A stretch of DNA of 64,000 nt from Siphonodentalium dalli (GCA_032622095.1 CP136062.1:140326351-140390350), one strand, 5' to 3'; shown: positions 1 through 11,577, counted from the first letter of the stretch. The notes: generated from the sequence alone by a model not told the origin. Program-made: numbers and translations.

Positions 1-96
1 AGTCCAAAGAAATCTCCTGCTCCTAGTCCGCCAACAAAGCCACAGAAAAAGATGTCTCCTTCTGTTACTTTTGATGATGTCGAGACAAAGAAACAG
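1..96 (+). CDS. SLK/LOK-like kinase, internal linker exon (5' part off window)
   Basis: This is the right-hand part of an internal coding exon, open from the first base in frame 1 for 32 codons and ending in a GTATCT donor at 97. The peptide is rich in Pro, Ser and Lys, starts SPKKSPAPSPPTKPQKK and contains PSVTFDDVE, typical of a disordered linker. It ends in phase 0, matching the phase-0 start of the exon at 1916. A similar short motif (TVSFQEDVTD) recurs in that next exon. The exon itself has no diagnostic domain. The SLK/LOK assignment rests on the exon at 22574 and on shared strand and phase. The Ste20 catalytic domain would be encoded further left, outside the window. Confidence 0.6.
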
Positions 97-540
97 GTAT
101 CTAATTATAGCATTGTCTGATTGTCCTCCAAATAAATTTATTTCAGGGAACTATAGAAATCACCTGTGTCTCAGATGGTTTCTGGATGATATTTATGAAA
201 ATAAGGATGATATTTATGAAATTAAACAATTGGTATGTCAGCTTATTGGTTAGGAGCACAGGTCATGTTCAAATATGGGTGAAGTCTGCCTATTTTTACT
301 GGAGTTATAGTCTTTGTCAACTTAGAATTTGTTGACTATTTTGGTTTACGAATGATAACTTTAGTTTTAGTTATCTGATGGTTTTCAAATATTGTATTGT
401 ATGGATTTTGCACATGAAAATACAGGTCTAGTTTAAATTTTGGTTAGTTCCTCCCATTTTTAGCTCAACTTGACTGTCAAGTTTGAGCTTTTGCCATGGG
501 TTGGCATCTGGGCATGCATCCGTCCACTCTCACCAGAGCT

Positions 541-712
541 GCAGTAATGCCCTAAGTAATCGACCCCTTAACCACAGCAGAATTATGGGTAACTTTTCAG
601 GATTTAGTCGGAAATATGGATTTAGTTGGAAATATGGCTTGTTGCCATTCATCGGAAAGCTCTCACTGAGAGCTTTCCGATGAATTTCAACAAGCCATAT
701 ATCTGACTAAAT
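541..712. mobile_element. CAGTAATGCCC foldback MITE, right arm truncated
   Basis: The left terminus GCAGTAATGCCCTAAGTAAT is followed by the family core (ACCACAGCAGAATTATGGGT, then the AGCTTTCCGATGAAT inverted pair). The right arm stops before the matching terminus. The element sits inside the left end of a HINE-B-like element that starts near 457. Confidence 0.75.
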
Positions 713-1243
713 TTGCCTATTATTCATTTCTTAAAAATCCACATAAAAAAGCCACCTTATTCAGGGATGTATGGCCAATTCTTATACTTGAAGTAGCTAT
801 ATGAATTTTATAGAAAATTTCCTAGGCAATATATTTGTTCTTGCGGAAGAACTGATCTATGCAAAAACTTATAATGCCCAGGCATTTTTAAGCAATGTTT
901 TCATTTCCAATGAGTTTGTGGAGATGTTGAGATTCTATAATAAAGTAACCAGGATCTATGTAAATCAAATTGTTAAACTTATTAGTTGAACATCCTTATA
1001 AATGAATCAATTGGAATCCAGTAACTATTCATCAGTGAGTCTCCAGCGAGTTATCAGAGGGATAAGGGATATTATCCTTATTACTTGTAAACTCCACAAA
1101 GCAGCTAATCAATTCTAATGTAAATTTCAGGGTAAAGTTTGAGCTTTTTTAAAGAAAATAGAATTTAGGTCAAATAAATAATAATATTATTATCAATCCC
1201 TTAACTAACACTATTTCTGATTGGGCAAAAGCCGGGGAAAAGT

Positions 1244-1512
1244 CATTGGACTCCCGAAAGTCATATTGCACTCGAATCGAGTCCAATATGACTTTTATAA
1301 AAATGATCAGGACTCCGGGTGACGTCATTTGGATAAACATGCAGATGGATAATAAAAATGTCATTATACAATGTTGTGTACAGTATGTGCTTTCTTGTAC
1401 TCATCCATGTTTTGGTGATACTCGATGCTACGCGTCTCGTCCAATATGACTTTTCACAACAACCTGGTCTCGTACAAGAAAAACTCATACAGTACACAAC
1501 ATTGTACAATAA
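1244..1512. repeat. Nested inverted-repeat cluster
   Basis: A hairpin at about 1258-1294 pairs AAGTCATATTG with CAATATGACTT around ACTCGAATCGAGT. CCAATATGACTTTT recurs near 1440. A second pair links ATACAATGTTGTGTACAGTA (from about 1366) with its near reverse complement up to about 1512, both including TTTCTTGTAC or its complement. It looks like a decayed foldback element; I cannot assign a family. Confidence 0.6.
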
Positions 1513-1915
1513 CTTTATAATTCTGTGTTCTCAGGCAGCTCCCTCAGAAATATTTATTTGCAATTTTGAGCAGAATTTTCAGAATTCAAATATATAATAG
1601 GTTTCTGTCATAATGTCCAAAAGGCATTGGAGGATAGATTCTATGCATTGCTTGGAAACCTGTAGAATTTTTTGCCATAAAATTACTCATACATCCATTC
1701 ATTTCCAGAATTCTTAGAAAGAATACAAATGAAATGCCTCCCTCCCTCATCCAATTTCCCATATGTAATTGCCTGAGAACACAGGTATTTATTTTTAATA
1801 AGATAAAATATTATTCTGTTAAAATGTATCTAAAGAATCCCAAATTTTAACACATTGCATTACCATATATTGTATTCTATCACATAAACAATCTTGGTGT
1901 ACTTTTGTACTTCAG

Positions 1916-2719
1916 GACGAGCTAACTGACGATGAACAGGTTTCTCTTGCCAAGCAGATAGTGAATGCCATAATAGATGACGTCATTAAATCGACGACCG
2001 ATCAGCCTTCTATTCCAGCTGTGGTTTTTGACACAGTGAAGGATGTGGTGGACGAAACTTTAGCTGACGAACCTTCCCATGACCCTAGTGTGCCTATGCC
2101 TGCCGTGAGTGCTTTGGTTGCGAACTTTGAAAAGGATAGGAAAAAAACTGAGGCAGACGATGAACAAGTTCGGACTAAAAATATCACGATTGATCCTCGT
2201 CCTCACACAGTTTCTTTCCAAGAGGATGTGACGGATTTGGATGATGATGAGACAAAATACGATGACCCCGAAAATTCCAATAAACCTGTTAGTGCAAAAA
2301 TTAAAATTTCGGATGATCGTCAGGTCGAAATAGAAAATTCTAGGACAGATTCTGTGATAACTATAAATGGGCAGCCTGTTCCGACTTCTGGAGCGATAGT
2401 TATAAATGGGCATGTCACGATGCCGAAAGATGACACGGAAGATGTGGCAGATCTCTTAGTTAAGGAGGATAAAAAACCAAAGGGCGTTCCTCTAACTGAT
2501 CTTGACACTTTTGAAACCAAACTTACAGAAACGTCTGGATATGTTGACCTTGACATGTCAAATCCAGATGACGATATTGATAAGAAGTCGGACACTGGAA
2601 GTACGAACACTGTCGGCAGTGAGAGGGATGATAGTAAATCTGTTAGCCTTGCTGAGGATAATGCTAATAATCAGCCGAGTCGGTTCCGAAAGAAGGAAGG
2701 TGGAATTCGTACTCGAGCG
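1916..2719 (+). CDS. SLK/LOK-like kinase, large acidic linker exon
   Basis: This 804-bp exon (268 codons, phase 0 at both ends) follows a CTTCAG acceptor and ends at a consensus GTAAGT donor (2720). The reading frame starts DELTDDEQVSLAKQI and runs uninterrupted; a frame this long is not expected by chance in this AT-rich sequence. The product is strongly acidic and Ser/Asp-rich (runs such as DLDDDE and NPDDDIDKKSD), with no cysteine-rich, catalytic or membrane segment. Two related hydrophobic patches, VITINGQPV and AIVINGHVT, lie about residues 145-165. The last residues (SRFRKKEGGIRTRA) are basic. This composition fits the poorly conserved region between kinase and C-terminal coiled coil in SLK/LOK-family kinases, but it would not identify the family alone. 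Phase 0 allows direct splicing to 22574 (in frame), or to 12859 or 13004. Confidence 0.8.
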
Positions 2720-2936
2720 GTAAGTCTTACTAATGCACTAAATTTACTTTGTGCACTATCAATGAATCATTACTTGAATTGACATAACCCTTTACCCAAC
2801 AAACCGGCCAAAAACGGCCAAATAAAGCTGCAACAGCCTAAATTATCTTGGGTCTGTCTCAATAAAACCATACAAATATGGATATCATTGGAACCGGCTC
2901 ATTGACCACATTGTGATGGTTACAGTTATGCCCTGT

Positions 2937-3005
2937 GCCAATGCATTCTCTTATATATGCGAGTCGACCATAGGTCGCCTCGCATATATAAGAGAATGCA
3001 TTGGC
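2937..3005. repeat. Long hairpin core of family W
   Basis: The arms CCAATGCATTCTCTTATATA and TATATAAGAGAATGCATTGG, plus the inner TGCGAG/CTCGCA and TCGACC/GGTCGC, pair almost perfectly around ATA. The result is a 69-nt inverted repeat. The same hairpin recurs many times in the window. Confidence 0.9.
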
Positions 3006-3047
3006 CTAAAAAAAAACTTTTTTTAACACTTTTTACCATTTTTAGCT

Positions 3048-6000
3048 CACCTGAGACGAAGTCTCCGGTGGAGCTATAGTCATCACTCCTCGTCCGTCGT
3101 CCGTCCGTCCGTCTGTCCGTCTATCCGTCCGTCTGTCCGTCTGTCCGTCCGTCAACTTTTTTTTAAACATCTTCTCCTCTGAAACCATCATACCGAATTG
3201 GTTCATATTTGGTGTGGATGTTCCCTAGGTGACTCTCATTCAGATTTGTTCAAATGAGGTCACTGGGTCAAATAGTTGCGAAACCAGGGCCATAACTCTA
3301 TTCCTCCATAGTAATTCTTTTAACAACTTCTTGTCCATAACCATTGTGCCGATTTAGCTAATATTTGGTATGGAGGGTCCTTGGGTGGCTGGTGTTCAGA
3401 TTTGTTCAAATGAGGTCACCCGGTCAATTAGTTGAGAAACCAGGGCCATAACTCATAGTAATTCTTACAATGACTTCTTCAAAAAAAATATTGGGCCGAT
3501 TTAGCTTATATTTGGTACTGAGGAACCTTGGGTGACTGGGAATCAGATTTGTTCAAATTGGGTCACTGGCTCAAATAGGGGCAGAGCCAGGGACATAACT
3601 CTAAAAACCAAAAAATTACATTTTTGCATTTTGATCATATTTGGTGTGGATGTTCCCTAGGTGACTGTCATTCAGATTTGTTCAAATGAGGTCACTGTGT
3701 CAAACAGTTGCGAAACCAGGGCCATAACTACATTCCTCCTTGGTAATTCTTATATCGACATCTTGTCAAGAACCATTATGCCGATTTAGTTTATATTTGG
3801 TATGTGGGGTCATTGAATGACTGGGGTTCAGATTTGTTCAAATGGGGTCACTGGGTCAAATAGGGATGGAGCCAGGGCCATAATTCCCAAAAAAATAATA
3901 ATAAATTTAGGAACTCCTTGATCAATTTAACATACAAACAAAATTATCACCCCCCCCCCCCCCCCCCTCACACATGACCCAGAACCCCACACTGCCCCCA
4001 ACCAACAGCATTCCACCCTATCTCATTTCCTAACTCACAGGATCTCCCCCACCAGCAGATTAAGTCAATTGTATTAGCTACAGACCCAGAGAGAGAGTTA
4101 ATATAAATACACACACAGACATCAATTGTGATTTTTATCAGGCTGACAGGTGTGAACTTAATGCTTAGACAGCACTCATGCCAATGTGTGTTATTAAAAT
4201 AAAATAAAAACAAATTATTGTTCTCTAACCTGAATTTAGTGTGTCTGGCATTTGCAGAAAGAGGTTCCCAGAGGGTGAATTTAGTTATGCTATCCTGCAC
4301 AGCAGTCTAGCATCACCAAATACACTAGCCAGGGTCCTCATTCTGCTTAACCTCATCTTCTGGGAAGTATATAGGCACTTAAATTGACACTTTTACTTAC
4401 TTTTTCCCTTCTGTTTATAGTTTCTATATCCCCTAATTTGTGAATATAAAATGCATAATTGAGGTGCCCAGTGGGTGCACATCACCAACTTTAACTGGAG
4501 AACATCAATCTAATGCTATGTCTCCCATAGCAGTTGAGGCCTACACAGAATGAGGTCCCCAGAGGGTGAATTTGGTGATGCTAGCCCACATTGCAGGATT
4601 GTGTCATTAAATTTACCCTTTGGGGACCTCATTGTGCAAATGTCAGACACTATGTTCAGGCTTGGCTGTTCGAATATTTATATGTTCTTAACCACCAGTA
4701 TCCAATTGAACTCATTATACCCTGATTTTGCAAAGAAAACTTGGGGGGTATATTGGATTGAATTTGTCAGTCTCTATGTCAGACTGTTTTCCCATCCATC
4801 CATCTGTCATTATGTCTCTATCCGTCCATCAATTGTTTTCTTCTCCAGATACATATTAAAGACCAAATGGGTTTATATATTTAGGTGTGGATGTAAATCC
4901 TTGTTTTGATCACAGCTGTAGGAGTAACACAATACATTGGTTTCACTGGGCAAAATGTTTGTGCCATCATTAATTATCTTCATGTCAACAGGTCTCCCAG
5001 ACTTTCTGGTAGCTGATAGTGGCTTTATGAATGGACTTTTATCCCATGTTTATCTCAGATACAAATTACCTGTTTGACAGATAAAGTTTATTTTTACTAT
5101 TAATATTAACCATTTCATGACCAGAGTTGTGCTGGTGAGAGCAATGAAGACACTGTGCTTCTGCATTCTCTCATATATGCTCCCATGGGAAGCCTCCCAT
5201 ATAAAAGAGAATGCACTGGCTTTCAAGGTCATGGTAATTTTGTTAAGGCAATAGGCATCCAAATAAATCATGTATGTCATATTCTTGCAGGGATGTCGCC
5301 ACTGTGTTGGGGGGGGGGGGGGGTTGATTTACAGATTTGTTCAATGAAATGTAATTTTTGAGCTCACATCTTCTCTAGACTGAATGGGTTCATATTTGGT
5401 GTAGATATTCCCTAGGTGACTTACATTCATCATTCATATTTGTTTAAATGAGGTCACTCTATCAAATGGTTATGAAGGCAGGGCCATAACTCTTGCTCTC
5501 CATAGTACTTCTTAAAAACTACCTCTTCTGCTGTACCATCAGGTTGAACGGGTTCATATTTGGTATGAACAGTCCTTGGGTGACCCGAAGTTCAGATTTT
5601 TTTTCAAATGGGGTTATTGGTTTTAAATGGGGTCAACTAGGGGTCAAGCAAAGGAAAGTTTTCCTCTTAATATGCTTCCTTCACACAGACCATCAGGTCT
5701 ATTTTACTGATATTTAGTATGAAGGGTTCTTTGGTGTCTGGGATTCAAATTTATTCAGATGGGGTCACCAGATTAAATAGACTGGGACCAGGGACATAAC
5801 TGTATGTCTCTATAGTAATACTTAAAAATGTCTTCTCAAGAGAGGTTGGACTATTTAGCTTACATATAGTATGGAGGATCCTTTAGTGACTGAGATTCAG
5901 ATTTGTTAACATGAGGTCAACCTGTTAAGAAATGACGGGGCTATGGGGACTTCACTTAAAACATCTACCTTGGAACTACCTGACTGATTAATCTGACATA

Positions 6001-6356
6001 TATATGTTGTTTTCGGGTTCATGGATAATTGGGCTTCAAACATGTCTAAATAGTTTATAAAAAGGTGCTTGTGAGAATGGAAATTTCGAACAATTGAGAA
6101 AGTTTGAGACGTCAGTTGTGAAATTCCATCCTAAGACTTGGGAATCTGGAGCCCGGTCAGGAGGGGATATGTTGAGCTGGAGGGGGGATCTGTAGTGTTC
6201 CATTGGTAATTAAAAGGTAGATATTCGCTGATCTCTGTTTAGATCCGCTTCTTATAAAGTGATTATGAAAAGTTCTGACTGTTATGGTCTCAAGAGTCCC
6301 AGTCTTATCAGTCTTTGCAGTCTGGTGAGCGACCCCACAGTCTTTGACTGTCTTGT
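3048..6356 (+). mobile_element. HINE-like element with GTCC tract and ~160-bp tandem core (HINE-A)
   Basis: It starts TAGCTCACCTGAGACGAAG, a short hairpin (GAGAC-GAA-GTCTC), followed by a (GTCC)n-rich tract at about 3093-3150. Degenerate tandem units of about 160-180 bp follow, each with CATATTTGGT, CAGATTTGTTCAAATGAGGT and CCAGGGCCATAACT, at about 3180-3900 and again 5350-5930. The right end has CTGGTGAGCGACC and CTTGTT. It interrupts a family W MITE at a T-rich site. A family F element (4229-4664) and hairpin fragments (about 5109-5270) lie inside. HINE class is inferred from structure; no Rep/helicase is present. Confidence 0.55.
4229..4664. mobile_element. Two-hairpin MITE, family F
   Basis: Bounded by CCTGAATTTAGTGTGTCTGG and the near-inverse at about 4640-4664 (ATGTTCAGGCTTGG). 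Two hairpins built on AGAGGGTGAATTT and AAATTCACCCTCT flank a spacer with TTTCTATATCCCCTAATTTG. It lies within HINE-A. Confidence 0.7.
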
Positions 6357-6497
6357 TTCTTTCATTCTTCAACAATTTTATAATTTTTAATGTGTTAAGC
6401 CAATGCATTCTCTTATATATGCGAGGCGACCTATGGTCGACTCGCATATATAAGAGAATGCATTGGCACAGGGCCGTTCTGTTGGGTAAAGGGTTAA

Positions 6498-6760
6498 CCC
6501 TATTTTTCACTAAATAGATTCCCCCATTCAGTTATAAGAGTATACATCAGAATGGTTTATCCTTTTCGAGGGAATTTCAGGAAATAAAAACAGTATCATT
6601 CTACACTTATATATCTGTCATAAGTGTAGAATGATACTGTTCTTTGTTAGGAAATGTTCAAATAATAAGTTCAACAAACAGTTGTTTGTTGAACTTATTA
6701 TCTGAACATTTCCTAAGGCAACTACTCGTCAAAGAGTAGTAAAGAAATGATTAAGCTCAG
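6498..6760. mobile_element. TTAA MITE, family T (CCCTTTCTATACTAAAT type)
   Basis: It starts directly after TTAA 6494-6497, which is also the flank of the preceding family W element. It shows the family order: CAGTTATAAGAGTATACAT, two hairpins (ACAGTATCATTCTACACTTA pair near 6590-6645; GTTCAACAAAC pair near 6668-6700), then AACTACTCGTCAA. The right terminus is decayed. Confidence 0.65.
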
Positions 6761-6872
6761 ACTTTGCAGGTCAACACCTATATGGTCATGTTCCATTGAT
6801 TCCTATCTGCAGGGTTCCCATGGAGCCAAAAAAACATGAAATAACCTAGAATGTGACAAATGACCATTCAAG

Positions 6873-7230
6873 CAGGGACCATCCCAGAGGGCGACTTGGG
6901 AGACATCTTCTCCCTAAAATGTTCCACTATTTTTTTCCTAGGGAGAAGTGATTTCTCTCTCATATACCAATATGCCATTTCAAAACAGCTTATTTGAGGT
7001 GTATTTACTGATTATAATGGTGCACTTACTCAGTTAATACAATAGTATTATATTAAAATGGGCTCACTGCATAATACTTATTGGATCACAGATATGTGAA
7101 GTTAGAGAGTAAATTGAACTAAAACTTCTTTAGTCTTTATGACTTCTCCTAGATAACAGTCCATTTCTCTCTTATAATCTAATAGTGAGAAGTGAAGTCT
7201 TCCAATTTGAATTCTCTAGGCTGGTCTCTG
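6873..7230. mobile_element. hAT-like MITE (family S) with perfect 8-bp duplication
   Basis: Termini are CAGGGACCATCCCAGAG and CTCTAGGCTGGTCTCTG, imperfect inverted repeats. The flanks are identical 8-mers, CATTCAAG at 6865-6872 and 7231-7238. Its length is 358 bp, with GGGAGA/TCTCCC inverted motifs inside and no coding capacity. The 8-bp duplication and CAGGG termini are hAT features. Confidence 0.85.
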
Positions 7231-7284
7231 CATTCAAGGCCTGGAAAGTGTCATTGGGTCTTCAATAAACTTAACTTTCAGCAG

Positions 7285-8480
7285 TGTTATCCCTTTCTAT
7301 ACTAAATGGATTCTGCCTTTCAGTTATAAAAGTATACATGGAATAGTCTATCATTTATTTGTAGGGGTGTCCATAGTGTTGAAACGATTAGTGAATTTCA
7401 GAGTCGACTAGTCGAGGCCCAAAAGTCGCGTTGCGTCGACTAGTCGGTACCCGATATCAAAACTTTCCAACATAACATTGTACGGAAAATTCATCGTACA
7501 TGGCGTACACTGATGACTGATGCAATGACGGTCTATTGCGTTGCGCATTTCCCTGCATACACACCAATTTATTTGGGAAATAATACTGTAAACATCTTGA
7601 TATTTATCCAACACACTGAATGTAATTATATAATTAGACATGTGGTGGATTATGATTCGAAACACGATCATTTATACAGGTTTTAAATTTAATATCAGTG
7701 TTCGAGATTATTTCGTTTAGTCACGTGATCACCAATAAACCGGTGCCGAGCGGTGTCACTATAAAATGTTAATGTTCCGACTAAATACGCCCTATAGTAT
7801 AGGCTACGTTGTAGAATATGATGGCCAGTTCTTAATGTCAGTATCGTTTATATACGGTAGCACCAATTACGTCACCTTAAGCGACCTTCACCCAGCGTCG
7901 CATCATAACCTGACGGTGCAAGATCAATTGAAATATACACAGTGTATATAAAAGCGGTCTCGGACAAACGACAAAGCTGCGTCAATCATTGCCATCATGT
8001 CTTTGACCTCAAACGACGAGTTAGACATTGTGTTGTCAATTTCATTCGTTCAATTAATAGTCGAGGTCACCGGTCCGTGTGTGTCTATACTAGTAACACT
8101 GTCAATTCCGGGTGCCACCAAATGTTATACTTACCATAACTTACGCGCAGTTAACACCGTTTATGCCGGAATTGATCTTGAAAACGTTATACATGCAACT
8201 AATACACTATATTCCGACTAGTCAACGGCAAAATTCAGAGTCGACGTTCTGACATTTCAGCGTCGTCTACGACTAGTCGATTAATCGTTTCAACCCTAGG
8301 TGTCCAGAAACAATGAGCAGACAATGACATACGAAAAAATAATAAGTGCAGAAGGATTCATATTCACTGACCAGTGGGAAATGTTTAGATAATAAGTTAA
8401 TATAATCAACAAACGACCTCACTATAGCCTTATTATCTGGACATTTCCGAAGGGAACTACTCGTCAATGAGTATTGATAT
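7285..8480. mobile_element. Family T MITE carrying an internal hAT-like insertion
   Basis: Left part CCCTTTCTATACTAAATGG (from about 7290) and right part from 8299 (AAGTGCAGAAGG, the ACATTTCC motif, AACTACTCGTCAATGAGTA) form one family T element. It was split after GGTGTCCA by the 7374-8298 insertion. Confidence 0.7.
7374..8298. mobile_element. hAT-like non-autonomous element, 925 bp
   Basis: Flanked by perfect 8-bp duplications GGTGTCCA (7366-7373 and 8299-8306). Termini TAGTGTTGAAACGATTAGTG and TAATCGTTTCAACCCTA are inverted, with GACTAGTCG motifs just inside both ends. The short open frames inside show no transposase motif, so the element is non-autonomous. Confidence 0.88.
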
Positions 8481-9723
8481 TTATAATTTTAACTTCTTCA
8501 GTTTTTTGCACATTTGTTTATTTCATTATGATTTGTGCTTTCATATAAAAAAAAAGGTTTTGGTTCCAACGTGTACATTTTGAAAAATCCGGTGGACAAA
8601 AATTTGCTCTCACCAGAGGGTATTTGGTCTTTCTTTGGAATAATCCAGTTGTACACACAAAACAATTCAAGTTCCAACTTCCATGATCCAACTTGAATTT
8701 CAATGAACTATAATAATTAAACTACATCATAGTACATGACCCAATTTAAAGACTTTATATATGATGATGCACAACATTATAAAAATTCAAAATGAATTCA
8801 TGTTACAAACTATTTTAGTCCAGAATTTGATACGTCTTTGTTTGCGTTACAAAATGAAACTGAAGGTGAGAAAGCATGTCGTTGTAAAAATGGGAATGTG
8901 AACCGAAACAATATTTTTGACCACTTGGGGAAATGTCTGTAAACGTTTTTGTACTTGAGCCTGTGGATCGGTGAGTGGCTGTAAACAGTCAACATGAACT
9001 ACATTCAGTAGGTCATTGACTTTTGTCACCTTATTTGTCAATTGTCTTAGAATAATTGTGCATTTTATTTGAATTGATGTGAGTGTTAAAAGTGAAAATG
9101 CAAGATGAAACATTTTGTTCCGTGCGGAAGTAACCAAGTCGGTATTTTGAATTGCAATTACCGTAACTTCATTCTCCCAACTAATGGGTCAATAAATTTC
9201 TACAAAATATTACTAGTTTGGTCAATCGTACCAATGTGTATGTGCACTTATTTTGCATCTTGTTGATCGCTGCAGTTATTTTTGTGTGCATACATGTATG
9301 TCTATCTCTCACCCACAACACTATGTAGCAACATCAAACACCAATTACGTCAGCATTATTGAGGAATTGGCTACGTGTGACACGCAGACTATGTAGTAAT
9401 CAACTTTATTTGCAACCTCCTAACTGATTGTTTGAGTGAACATGATTACTTATTGTCACTTTCTCTCCGAGATTCCCTTTCATGCTAGATTTTACTATTC
9501 AAAGCTGTGTGTAATAGACTTGAATAAACTTAGGTTCATAAAATCTTCGCGGCGAAAAATGGCTTACGCCAGTTAAAAGTTTCACGAGCGGTACTTGAGC
9601 AATGAAAATGCTTGAGCAACACTTCCTGGCCTGACATTGTCTGATGAGTAGTTAATAATGCTGGAGTTACAGTCCTTTTGGAATGCGATCATTATCAGCT
9701 CAGCTATGTATCAGTGCTCAGTG
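8481..9723. other. No gene or repeat recognised
   Basis: AT-rich intronic sequence with only short open frames on either strand. The frames near 8810-9137 on the minus strand overlap each other and show no domain. Confidence 0.5.
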
Positions 9724-10154
9724 CAAGCCTGCAAATAGTGTGTTAGTCATTTGTAGAATGAGGTTCCAAGAGGGTGAATTTAGTGATGCTATACCACACG
9801 CCGGACTAGCATCACCAAATTCACCCTCTGGTGACCTCATTCTGTTTAGGCCTCAACTGCTATGGGAGACCTAGGATCAGATTGAAGTTCTCCAGTTGAA
9901 GTTGGTGATGTTCACCTCAATTATGTAGTTTATCTTCTGCAAATTAGGGGATATAGAAACTTCCCAGAAGGGAAAAAGTAACTAAAACCAATGTTAATTT
10001 GAGACTATAGATACTTCACAGAAGATGAGGCCTAAGCAGAATGAGGTGCCCAGAGGGTGACTTTGGTGATGCTAGCCCACTGTGCAGGATAGCATCACTA
10101 AATTCACCCTCTGGGGACCTCTGCAAATGACAGACACACTATTTGCAGGCTTGG
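9724..10154. mobile_element. Two-hairpin MITE, family F
   Basis: Runs from CAAGCCTGCAAATAGTGTG to the inverse near 10154. Two hairpins (about 9757-9847 and 10041-10130) flank the spacer with GTTGAAGTTGGTGATGTTCA and CAGAAGATGAGGCCTAAGC. Confidence 0.75.
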
Positions 10155-11460
10155 CTCCGAGACCAGCCTGATGTTTCATGTGACTTCTCCCTATTTGAAT
10201 GTTGGGGAGAAGTAAACTGTTATCAGGGATAAGTTGTGATAGCTGAAGTTCAATTTACACCCAACAACACCCTTCTATAATCCAATAATATAATATTCAA
10301 TAGAAGATCTCATTTATAAAACCATTATAGTGAGTTAGTACACCATTAAAATCATAAAATACTTTGAATAGTTTGTTTGGTCATACATACATATGTATAT
10401 GTCATAGGGTTACTATGGGTCCATTTATATTATTAAATGTCCTTGAGCCTTTGACATTGAATTTATAAAGTTAGCCTTGGCAGTATGGGCTCCGTCAATT
10501 AATTCTCAGTCTTGGTGGGCAGGGTCTATGGAAAGTTCATATTACCTTTTGTAGTCTTCAATAGCATTTATTCATCTTAATAACACATCTTGATTATCAT
10601 CATCATCACCACCAACACATACAATCAAACATCATCCACAGACTGGCATAGTCTGTTCACATAACACAGAGAGTGTTATCATACATCAGTATAGGCATAG
10701 AATAGGCCCTGCAACCAAATGCAAATATATTACCATTTGCATGATAAGCACGCATATGTGCATACACAAATATATGTTAAAGGAACTTGAGGAGTTCCTG
10801 AAAATACAAGAAATGCCAGATATCCAATCTATCTAATTGAGATATCTACAAACTGGCATCTCAGGTTATCGGGAGATAACCTCACAAAAGTAATCACATT
10901 AAAATATAATTAAAATAGGAAATATACATTATGTCAAAATGGACAAACTCTATGGTGATTTACTTGAAGACAAAAGTATTAATAAAAACATGTTATAACG
11001 ATAAAATATTGAAACTGTGAACATACCAGTTCAATGAGACATAGGCCACTATGTCAGGATCTGTATACAACGATAGTCTAAACAACTTGACGACATCTTG
11101 ACGACAAAATAAACTAAGACTTTAAGACAATAACTTTCCGAAGACAACTTTACTTTCTGACCAACTAATCTAAAACCCCGCGAAACTGTTTAACCTTTGA
11201 CAACTTTACGCACGACCATGTGTCATCCAATCAGCTGCGAGCTTACCTGTATTATTTGAAGTGGCGGTACTAGAGCGTTTAGCATTGGGCTGAAGTGACA
11301 GTGATAAGACAGGGACGGATCGAATACAGCAAAGTTGAGAGGGTAAACGGGATGTCGTAAATATCGGTGATATGGATGAATATGTTAGCTGCTAGTTATC
11401 AGTATTAACTTGTATTAGTTGTATATAAACTAGGGCTAAATTACACCGTCACATATATAT
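10155..11460. other. Unassigned intronic stretch
   Basis: It begins with family S-like sequence (GAGACCAGCCTGATG, ACTTCTCCCTATTTG at about 10159-10215). The rest has no recognisable gene or element apart from a short TCA/CAC simple tract near 10580-10620. Confidence 0.45.
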
Positions 11461-11577
11461 ACAGTAATGCTCTAAATAATCGACTCCTTAACCACAGCAG
11501 AATTATGGGTAATTTTTCAGGATTTAGTCGGAAATATGGATTGTTGCCAGGAGTCGATTATTTAGAGCATTACGGTA
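11461..11577. mobile_element. CAGTAATGCCC foldback MITE, internally deleted
   Basis: The left arm ACAGTAATGCTCTAAATAAT and right terminus ATTTAGAGCATTACGGTA are both present, but most of the right arm and the centre are lost. It starts in TA. Confidence 0.8.

Larger units (their letters stand above)
97..1915 (+). other. Intron between linker exons, with repeat fragments
   Basis: The intron has GT at 97-98 and a TTTTGTACTTCAG acceptor ending at 1915. It holds a decayed HINE-C-like piece (about 240-345), a HINE-B left end (about 457-540), a CAGTAATGCCC foldback (541-712), and a cluster of inverted repeats (1244-1512). A stretch near 1737-1800 recurs inverted near 23765-23850. No other coding signal is seen. 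Confidence 0.6.
2788..6493. mobile_element. Paired-hairpin TTAA MITE (family W), split by a 3.3-kb insertion
   Basis: The left terminus CCCTTTACCCAACAAACCGG (flank ATAA, a decayed TTAA) and the right terminus GTTGGGTAAAGGG (flank TTAA at 6494-6497) belong to one element. The left half (to about 3047) and right half (from about 6357) match the continuous copy at 43017-43398. Each half contains one long hairpin: 2937-3005 and about 6404-6470. The intervening segment is a HINE-like insertion. Confidence 0.75.

Noticed and set aside
3050-6356. CRISPR-like or satellite array from regularly repeated words
   Set aside because: Units are ~160-180 bp, degenerate and contiguous without spacers, in a eukaryotic intron. 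A HINE-like tandem core explains them.
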